Source of the DNA: an uncultured Clostridium sp.
GTDB lineage: Bacteria > Bacillota > Clostridia > Lachnospirales > Lachnospiraceae
Length of the DNA: 64,000 bases
Direction of reading: 5' to 3'
Assembly: GCA_946553025.1 (NCBI GenBank)
Contig: CAMNRM010000016.1
Location: forward strand, 17,877-81,876
Both the position numbers and the translations under genes were made by a program. The notes under the pieces are model-generated. The model had not been told where the DNA came from. It saw nothing but the letters and a program-made list of their open reading frames with translations, and ran no database searches. Shown in pieces: positions 58,673 to 64,000 of this stretch (its first letter is position 1; each line of letters opens with the position of its first letter).

Positions 58673-59953
58673 ATGTCAAATGATTACAATACATCTCACA
58701 ATGAAATTCGTCCTGAATTACAGGGAAGCATCCTGCGGGGCATTTTAGGAAGTGTCACCGGGATGATTGTCTGCATCCTCGTGATGCTGTTATGCTTCCT
58801 GTGCCGGATGGGAAGTTTCAGTACCATGTTCCAGCTTTTTGCGGGGCTGGTGATTGGATGGTTCTACCGTTTGTTCCATGGGCGGCGTTCTAAAACTGCC
58901 GCCTATGCTATTGTGGGAATCTGTACGGTATCAGCCTGCGTCCTCTGGATAGTGCTGCTGGCTCTTCTGCCCGTTTTCGTTTCTCCTGCCCCGTTCACCG
59001 CAGCGGATTGGGGCAGGCTGTGGGGGAAGATCTGGGAACTGCTGCTTTTTTGTGCCGGTTTGGGGCTGATCGGATTTTTCTTTACCAGAAGAAACCTGCT
59101 GACTTATGCGGACTGGAAAAGAGGCCCCTGGCATGTTGCATACGCAGGGGGGAACGGGTATTCCTATAACCTTCTCCCGGAAAAGCTTCCCGCTGTTAAT
59201 CCGCCGGCGTACTTTGCCGTACACAGCCGCTTTGCGCCGGGGAACCGGATTATCGTGGAAGGCAGCATCCTCCGGTGGCACAGGCGGCTCCGGAAAGACC
59301 GTGTGTTTTCCGTCTGTGATATTGCCGGTGTGGTGCTGGGGCCGGGGAACGGATGTAATGTACTCTATGGCAGGGACTATCAGGTACTGGCTAAGTTTGC
59401 GGGCAGTATGGAACACGCGGATCTGATGTTCCTCTGGCTGCTTCAGAGGGAGATTCCTATAGTGGGTGTGCCTGCCGGATGGCATTCCCCGGCTGAGGTC
59501 GGCCCTGAGCCGGAACCGATGGAGTCGTCTGTTCTTCAGCCGCAGTTTGCCCTCCGCTTGAAACGCTCTGCCCGGATCGGGTTTACGGGGATTGGGTGGT
59601 TTCTCCTGTTGATTGGGGCGGCTCTTTTCCTGGTACTTGATTCCTATGCCTTGACCATGGCAGAATGGACGGCCATTGTTTTTCTGGAACTGGCTGTGAT
59701 AGAGATGGGTATTATTTATCTACGAATGGGAAAGGTAAGCGGAGTGGAAGTAGACGGGGAACAGATGCGGGTGGTTTCCCGGTTCGGGAGGGCTGCGGAG
59801 TTTTCTGTGAGGGACGTGTCTTCGGTTTCCAGAAGCCTGGGCTGGATCGTGCTGTATGACAGGGAATTCAAAACGCTGGCAAAGGTGGATTCCTGCCTGG
59901 AGGATATGGAGAGATTAAAGGGGTATCTGGCATCCTATGGGATCAAGATGTGA
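58673..59953 (+). CDS. Membrane protein with two PH-like domains
   Basis: The 426-residue protein has four N-terminal membrane helices (about residues 22-44, 48-66, 76-100 and 118-138) and a second pair near 305-350. After each block lies a similar soluble beta-domain: IIVEGSILRWHRRLRKDRVF to VLYGRDYQVLAKFAGSMEHA (about 195-260), and VEVDGEQMRVVSRFGRAAEF to VLYDREFKTLAKVDSCLEDM (about 355-420). The two are clearly homologous and look like bacterial PH-like domains. AAGGAGG precedes the ATG. Function unknown; a membrane stress or lipid-sensing role is possible. No operon partner. Confidence 0.72.
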   Translation: MSNDYNTSHNEIRPELQGSILRGILGSVTGMIVCILVMLLCFLCRMGSFSTMFQLFAGLVIGWFYRLFHGRRSKTAAYAIVGICTVSACVLWIVLLALLPVFVSPAPFTAADWGRLWGKIWELLLFCAGLGLIGFFFTRRNLLTYADWKRGPWHVAYAGGNGYSYNLLPEKLPAVNPPAYFAVHSRFAPGNRIIVEGSILRWHRRLRKDRVFSVCDIAGVVLGPGNGCNVLYGRDYQVLAKFAGSMEHADLMFLWLLQREIPIVGVPAGWHSPAEVGPEPEPMESSVLQPQFALRLKRSARIGFTGIGWFLLLIGAALFLVLDSYALTMAEWTAIVFLELAVIEMGIIYLRMGKVSGVEVDGEQMRVVSRFGRAAEFSVRDVSSVSRSLGWIVLYDREFKTLAKVDSCLEDMERLKGYLASYGIKM

Positions 59954-60035
59954 TCCGGGACTTTATAAACGTTTTTGGTGGAGGTGGTTATGATATCAGG
60001 AAATCAAAAACAGGAAGTCAAAAATCTGCTATTTC

Positions 60036-60064
60036 TCGACTTTTGCCTTATTTTTTGATATAAT
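60036..60064 (+). promoter_or_regulatory. Extended -10 promoter before the 60.2-kb genes
   Basis: TATAAT (60059-60064) preceded by TGA gives an extended -10; TCGACT 17 bp upstream is a moderate -35. The 240-bp gap before the next gene also contains a 20-codon frame starting at 60078 (MTLEQKLSPIFAEQELWG), perhaps a fossil. Confidence 0.55.
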
Positions 60065-60194
60065 AAAAAAACAGTCTATGACCTTGGAACAGAAGTTATC
60101 CCCGATTTTCGCAGAACAGGAATTATGGGGGAATTATTGAATCTGGTCAGCGCTATATGTATAAAAAATAAATTTTATTAAGGATGAGATAAAA

Positions 60195-60602
60195 ATGGCA
60201 AAAGCAGAATTTAAGTCAAAAGCAGAGGAATTGATTAAGTTGATGGTAGATACGATTGCAGACAAAGAATATGCAAAACTTGTATTCAGCATTCCACCAA
60301 AACTTTCATGGGCTTCTTATATTGACGCAGAGCAGACATTAGAAAATGCCTGCTTGGGATTTGGAAAATGGTTAGTTGAACAATTAGCTATGTGGGAAGA
60401 AGATGAAGGCAGAAAGTTTGTAGTAGACCATTTTGAAAGATCTTGTATGGAGAATATTCATGAAGAAAGATTTGAAACGGATAGGAGAGTTATAGTGTCT
60501 TACAGTCCAACGAGCTTTGGAGAACCGATGGATTTTTGGTTTGAGATAGAGTTTTTCATAGAGAATGGGCAAATAAAGGCAGTATTTGATGTGAATATAT
60601 AA
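60195..60602 (+). CDS. Small cytosolic protein of unknown function
   Basis: The 135-residue protein starts AKAEFKSKAEELIKLMVDTI and ends in a beta-rich part (RRVIVSYSPTSFGEPMDFWF). It has no signal peptide or membrane helix and is mildly acidic. Small acidic alpha/beta proteins of this look, found among decaying gene fragments, are often immunity proteins of contact-dependent toxins, but I cannot assign a family. It is followed within 10 bp by a 26-codon fragment of another frame and then by the gene at 60711. Confidence 0.65.
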   Translation: MAKAEFKSKAEELIKLMVDTIADKEYAKLVFSIPPKLSWASYIDAEQTLENACLGFGKWLVEQLAMWEEDEGRKFVVDHFERSCMENIHEERFETDRRVIVSYSPTSFGEPMDFWFEIEFFIENGQIKAVFDVNI

Positions 60603-60610
60603 AAACTCTA

Positions 60611-60691
60611 ATTGTCGGAGGCGGTGTTCAAGAGGCCATTGATGAGATGGAAAATGCCGAGTATCAAGACGGCTCATTTGAAAAATTTTAA
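60611..60691 (+). pseudogene. C-terminal fragment of an unidentified protein
   Basis: A frame without a start reads IVGGGVQEAIDEMENAEYQD and on to a TAA at 60689-60691. Its composition looks protein-coding and C-terminal, yet the frame is blocked just upstream by TGA. It fits a deletion remnant. Low confidence. Confidence 0.3.
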
Positions 60692-60710
60692 GGAGTTACT
60701 AGAGGACAAG

Positions 60711-61553
60711 ATGATGAGAAAACCCACGGATGATATTGCGAACTGGCGATTACAGCAGGAGAATATATCAAAACCATTCCCATATGTTTTCCCGCAGATG
60801 CCGTCTATCCAGCGGCGGACTTTTAAAGTAATCGGATATTATATATGCGAAATAAACGATACTCCTGGGTGGCTGCAGGGGATCAGCAGGCAGATCCTGT
60901 CTGTCAGTGGCTGCATCGGAGAGCAGCATCCCAGGTGGGAATGCTTTATGGGCGGATGGCTTAAAGGGGAGGCGCAGGAATATCAGGAGAAGCTGCGGCT
61001 TGACGGAGAACAGTACAGGGAGTTTTCAGAAACGGCAAACTGCCTTTTCGATGCCCAAAGGCTGGATGTGGATTGCAGGTTTTTGGAATTATCGGATGCA
61101 AGAGATTTTTATGAGAAATTTTGTCAGGCGCTCCCATGCTGTGTGGTAAGTATTTCTACAACCATGGAGTATTATAAAATCCTGCTGGATGAGTTGAAGG
61201 GCAGCAACAGCTATGCCCTGATGAATGGTGAAAACGATAACAGCCCATGCCTGGGAAATGATATTTTGGGTTGGGATATTGGCGGTTTTCATTCTTTTCT
61301 GTGCAATTCTCTGCAGAAAGAATTGCCGGATGTAAGATTCAATGCTGTGGGACTGTTGGGCAATGCATTTTCAGAAGTAGAGGGCTTTACGCGTCAGATA
61401 CAGGGAAAAGGGGAACCGGTGGAATGGATTCCCTGCAGGATTGGGATGCATGGGCAGAACGCAGAGTTTGACCGGCTTACAGGAGGAGGAAAATGGGAAA
61501 AACAGGGACAACGGGAAAAACAGGACAGCCCCCATGGGCAAAGCGTATCTTAA
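60711..61553 (+). CDS. Protein of unknown function in a small decaying locus
   Basis: The protein of 280 residues is soluble, with RTFKVIGYYICEINDTPGWL and CVVSISTTMEYYKILLDELK as its clearest blocks. AGAGGA lies 4-7 nt before ATG 60711/60714. The 33 codons preceding it in frame (to TTG 60612) lie over the fragment of another gene and are not supported. The C-terminal tail, rich in Gly, Lys and Gln, overlaps the start of the next gene by about 60 bp, which suggests a lost original stop. I do not recognise a family. The gene order resembles immunity-gene islands, a tentative inference. Confidence 0.6.
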   Translation: MMRKPTDDIANWRLQQENISKPFPYVFPQMPSIQRRTFKVIGYYICEINDTPGWLQGISRQILSVSGCIGEQHPRWECFMGGWLKGEAQEYQEKLRLDGEQYREFSETANCLFDAQRLDVDCRFLELSDARDFYEKFCQALPCCVVSISTTMEYYKILLDELKGSNSYALMNGENDNSPCLGNDILGWDIGGFHSFLCNSLQKELPDVRFNAVGLLGNAFSEVEGFTRQIQGKGEPVEWIPCRIGMHGQNAEFDRLTGGGKWEKQGQREKQDSPHGQSVS

Positions 61554-61837
61554 AATTGCTGGAGCAGGCAAAGGCAAAAGATCCGGATTTTGTGCGATTT
61601 GGAGCATACAGCCACAAGTATGGGATGCGTGGAGTACAGGAATCCTTGGCTGGCAGAGTGGCAGTGCTTTCCCTTACCTCCTTATCACAGGCTGAAATAG
61701 CAGGTGGGGAGATGGAACCCTTTACCGTAGATATGGAGGCTTTGGCTGTAAGAAAGACAAGCAGAACAGACGTATTAAAGTATTTTAGAAAATGCTCCGA
61801 GTCTATGCGGCTTGAAATTATTTTTTTCATTTTATAA
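61493..61837 (+). CDS. Short protein, possibly a SUKH/SMI1-like remnant
   Basis: AGGAGGAGG stands right before the ATG. The 114-residue product starts with a low-complexity MGKTGTTGKTGQ and continues KRILKLLEQAKAKDPDFVRF with GAYSHKYGMRG, a pattern like the N-terminus of SUKH (SMI1/KNR4) immunity proteins. The remaining half has no clear match, and the protein is shorter than normal SUKH members. It overlaps the previous gene. It may be a fused or truncated immunity gene. From 61838 to 62022 I see no gene. Confidence 0.45.
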   Translation: MGKTGTTGKTGQPPWAKRILKLLEQAKAKDPDFVRFGAYSHKYGMRGVQESLAGRVAVLSLTSLSQAEIAGGEMEPFTVDMEALAVRKTSRTDVLKYFRKCSESMRLEIIFFIL

Positions 61838-62022
61838 CTTTTTTATGTTGTGTTTTATATATTTGTATGTTGGAGCCTGCTTATAATTGCCAGGCCCGTA
61901 ACATACAGTCAGCTTGCGGTCATCCATCCCCCTTTCCCCTTGCCTCCGGCTCTCCTTGACGGTCACGCCCTGTTGTAACATTATGCCCGTCCGGGTGGGT
62001 GCATACAGGGGCTTGGCTTGTT

Positions 62023-62943
62023 CTAATGCCTGCTGATAATGGAATAGTCATCTGTATATTCCCTTGACTGATAATCATTAATTAAAATCTGATATGGCTT
62101 GTCTAAAGAAATCCAGATTTCAAAATCTCTGCTTTCAAAGTCGCCGTCGGTAATCAACTGGTCATTAAATGTCCAAAATGTTGCGTTTTCACCAATTACG
62201 GATTGAACAGAATAACAGATCCCCTCTACACCATTTATGGTTTCAATCCCACCGTTATAACTTAATGCGTCTTTGGTTCTGTTCAGTTCTGTAAGATGAT
62301 CGTATATTTCATTCTCCAATTCTATCAGTTTTTCGTTATGGTAATGCTTCCAATTATATACCTCTCGCTGGTCAAAATCCGGACAGGCAAGATACGCTGT
62401 TTTACCTTTCATATTGGGAACTGATATGTTAAACTCTCTTTTCTCCGATTGAAAAGGAAATGTTTCGGCTCCATATACAAACACATTTACAGCGTTGCTG
62501 TTTTCTTCACTCTGTTTCCAAACCACACGGCTGACCCGGCAGGAAGCAAAATTGACTGTACCACTTATTTCAAGACAATTTGTTTCTTCATTGTATGAAA
62601 GATCATCTACACTCATTGCGTGAGTAGATACAGGAACGCCGATTACAAAAACTCTTACAAAAGCGGATAGTAAAAGAAATACCAGCAATCCTGTAGTGAT
62701 TCCAACGGCAATTTTCAACTTTCTGGTATGTTGCCGCAACTTTTTAAATCCGTCAAGTGCAATTTGTTCTTTTGCTTCCATTCCAGTATTCAATTCTTCT
62801 TTCATTTCCAGACAGGCTCTATTACATTTTTCACATTCTTCTAAATGCTCTTTTACTGCATTTTCCCCTGCTTCGCTTAAAACTCCGTCAATATATCCGG
62901 GAAGCAGATCCTTGATTATATCGCAGGAATAATTTTTATTCAT
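62023..62943 (-). CDS. Anti-sigma factor with zinc-finger (zf-HC2-like) domain
   Basis: The 306-residue protein has an N-terminal anti-sigma zinc finger with the pattern His-x3-Cys-x2-Cys in VKEHLEECEKCNRACLEMKE (about residues 31-50), a membrane helix at about residues 77-98 (VGITTGLLVFLLLSAFVRVF) and an extracytoplasmic beta-rich sensor of about 200 residues. It overlaps the sigma gene by 8 bp, so the two are translationally coupled. It should hold the sigma factor inactive at the membrane until an envelope signal appears. Confidence 0.88.
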   Translation of the reverse strand: MNKNYSCDIIKDLLPGYIDGVLSEAGENAVKEHLEECEKCNRACLEMKEELNTGMEAKEQIALDGFKKLRQHTRKLKIAVGITTGLLVFLLLSAFVRVFVIGVPVSTHAMSVDDLSYNEETNCLEISGTVNFASCRVSRVVWKQSEENSNAVNVFVYGAETFPFQSEKREFNISVPNMKGKTAYLACPDFDQREVYNWKHYHNEKLIELENEIYDHLTELNRTKDALSYNGGIETINGVEGICYSVQSVIGENATFWTFNDQLITDGDFESRDFEIWISLDKPYQILINDYQSREYTDDYSIISRH

Positions 62944-63445
62944 GTGCCATCAACTCCTTTTTGATTTTTTGTTTTGCTCGATAAAAAACCGTCCTACTCC
63001 AATTTTCACTCTTTCCTAAAATTGCTCCTATTTCACGAAAAGAAAGTTCGCCTGTAATTCGATATAAAATAACTTCCCGTTCCAACTCTGGCAAATGATG
63101 GATTGCCTGATAAAGCTCTATTTTATTTTCCTGATTCAGTACGCTGGTTTCTCCGTCCGGTGAAGAATCATCCGGTAAATAATCTGCCAATTCTACCATT
63201 TCCGCACGCTTCTTTTTTCGAAGCTCCTGGTATAAAACATGTTTCGCTATCTGGCAAAGCCATACAGATAATTTACATGAGCCGTTATAACGTGAAATGG
63301 AGCTTACCGCCCGTAAAAATGTTTCCTGCATTAGTTCTTGAGACCATTCTACATCCTGCGTGTAGGAATATAAAAAACGGTAAACTAAACTCGCATACTC
63401 ATGATAAACCGAATCCATGTCTATATTTTTACAAGAATCCTGCAC
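62936..63445 (-). CDS. RNA polymerase ECF-type sigma factor
   Basis: The 169-residue protein has sigma region 2 (YASLVYRFLYSYTQDVEWSQ, then ELMQETFLRAV) and region 4 (LPELEREVILYRITGELSFR, then EIGAILGKSENWSRTVFYRA) with the helix-turn-helix. The linker is short, as in ECF sigmas. The start is GTG 63445 after GAGGAGGTG. It is encoded with its membrane anti-sigma factor and divergent from a lipoprotein gene that may belong to its regulon. Such systems respond to cell-envelope or antimicrobial stress. Confidence 0.9.
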   Translation of the reverse strand: MQDSCKNIDMDSVYHEYASLVYRFLYSYTQDVEWSQELMQETFLRAVSSISRYNGSCKLSVWLCQIAKHVLYQELRKKKRAEMVELADYLPDDSSPDGETSVLNQENKIELYQAIHHLPELEREVILYRITGELSFREIGAILGKSENWSRTVFYRAKQKIKKELMAHE

Positions 63446-63700
63446 TTTTTCACCTCCTCGTAAGTAAATTTTTAAGTTATACAGGATATTTGCTATAACT
63501 TATCTCTTATATCACATAATAATGGTATTTGTTACAACATATCGCATTTTTTTTCAAAATTATTACTATTTTTCCAAAGTATAAATATTGCCATAAATTA
63601 CCTCCATAAATTTGTTGTAATTGGTGGACAGAGAAGATAAATCGTTAAGAGAGGATTAATGACGTTTGCTACACTTAAGAAGCATTTCACAACAAATAGG

Positions 63701-63729
63701 TTGTTTAAATGATTTAGACAAACTATAAT
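63701..63729 (+). promoter_or_regulatory. Promoter of the lipoprotein gene
   Basis: TTGTTT (63701-63706) and TATAAT (63724-63729) are 17 bp apart, 34 bp before the ATG. The rest of the 317-bp divergent region is AT-rich and contains TGTAAC on the minus strand (near 63535), a possible ECF-type -35, without a clear -10. Confidence 0.75.
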
Positions 63730-63762
63730 ATCTGTTATTTCTATGATAACAAGGAGGTATTT

Positions 63763-64000
63763 ATGAAATTAAAAAAAGTAATGATATTACTCGGTACTGT
63801 CTGTATATTGAATACAATGGTTACAGGATGTGGTTCCGGTTCTATTGCTAAGACAGAAGAAGACCAGACAGATGAAGCCAAAAAAACTACTTCGGAAGCC
63901 GAAGAAATTCCGCTCGAAGAAATCCCAGAGGGCGATCCCATAGCGGGAATTATTGAAAAGTATGAAGAAAACATACTTACACTCAGGACTCCGGAGGACG
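63763..64000 (+). CDS. Lipoprotein, N-terminal part (cut by window end)
   Basis: AAGGAGG lies 5 nt before the ATG. The 79 visible residues begin with a lipoprotein signal peptide KLKKVMILLGTVCILNTMVT and the lipobox VTGC, Cys23 being the lipidated residue. An acidic linker rich in Glu, Asp and Thr follows. The frame stays open to the end of the window. The family cannot be told from this part. It is divergent from the sigma/anti-sigma pair. Confidence 0.85.
   Translation, partial: MKLKKVMILLGTVCILNTMVTGCGSGSIAKTEEDQTDEAKKTTSEAEEIPLEEIPEGDPIAGIIEKYEENILTLRTPED

Overview
The window looks like a chromosome segment of an anaerobic low-to-mid GC Firmicute, most likely a Lachnospiraceae (Clostridia) gut bacterium. 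Supporting signs are strong AGGAGG-type ribosome binding sites with some TTG, GTG and ATT starts, a CdaA/CdaR operon, PTS-based sugar uptake, uronate catabolism through KDPG, anaerobic cobamide nucleotide-loop genes, and several AAA-ATPase/PD-(D/E)XK genes of the kind amplified in that family. No rRNA and no CRISPR array were seen.

Layout. 0-2.4 kb: end of a MacA-like adaptor, then a MacB-like ABC ATPase and permease. 2.4-7.7 kb: a polyol/ketose PTS regulon (PfkB kinase, sorbose-1-P-reductase-like dehydrogenase, DeoR regulator, mannitol-type EIICBA) with repeated TTGTT/AACAA operators. 7.8-15 kb: an apparent operon of two membrane proteins, CdaA, CdaR, HPr, enzyme I and a polysaccharide-polymerase-like protein. 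15-26.2 kb: cobamide genes (cbiT, cobT, cobU, cbiB, a shortened CobU-like gene, cobS) interrupted by a TPR/J-like protein paired with a short Hsp70, plus two tRNA-Leu genes. 26.3-48.6 kb: a variable island with three AAA-ATPase/PD-(D/E)XK genes, a Uma2 stub, a tyrosine recombinase, a TnpB-like protein, two exported-protein genes and an AT-rich glycosyltransferase cluster. 48.6-50.2 kb: infC-rpmI-rplT with a long leader. 50.3-58.4 kb: a uronate regulon (uxaC, LacI regulator, uxaA, IclR regulator, eda, two PfkB kinases). 58.5-64 kb: a tandem PH-like membrane protein, small unknown genes with signs of decay, an ECF sigma/anti-sigma pair and the start of a lipoprotein gene.

The most unusual locus is 30.1-33.7 kb. 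A tyrosine recombinase gene and an outward-facing consensus-like promoter lie between two nearly identical 29-bp sites in inverted orientation. Each site has 10-bp inverted arms around an asymmetric 9-nt core. The promoter points through the right-hand site into a TnpB homologue in which all three RuvC catalytic acidic residues appear replaced (Ala, Pro, Arg), while its C4 zinc finger is kept. A roughly 300-nt stretch rich in hairpins and GAAA tetraloops follows this gene, where TnpB systems encode their guide RNA. Exported-protein and glycosylation genes come next. The simplest reading is a self-inverting DNA switch that turns an RNA-guided, nuclease-dead DNA binder on and off. The parts are visible in the sequence; inversion, the guide and its target are inference.

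A second recurring theme is short tandem duplication of gene 3' ends together with their stop codons (hsp70, uxaC, kdgK). A third is a GxGxxG nucleotide-binding-like module spread over five proteins of the surface-polysaccharide cluster, once as a stand-alone gene.
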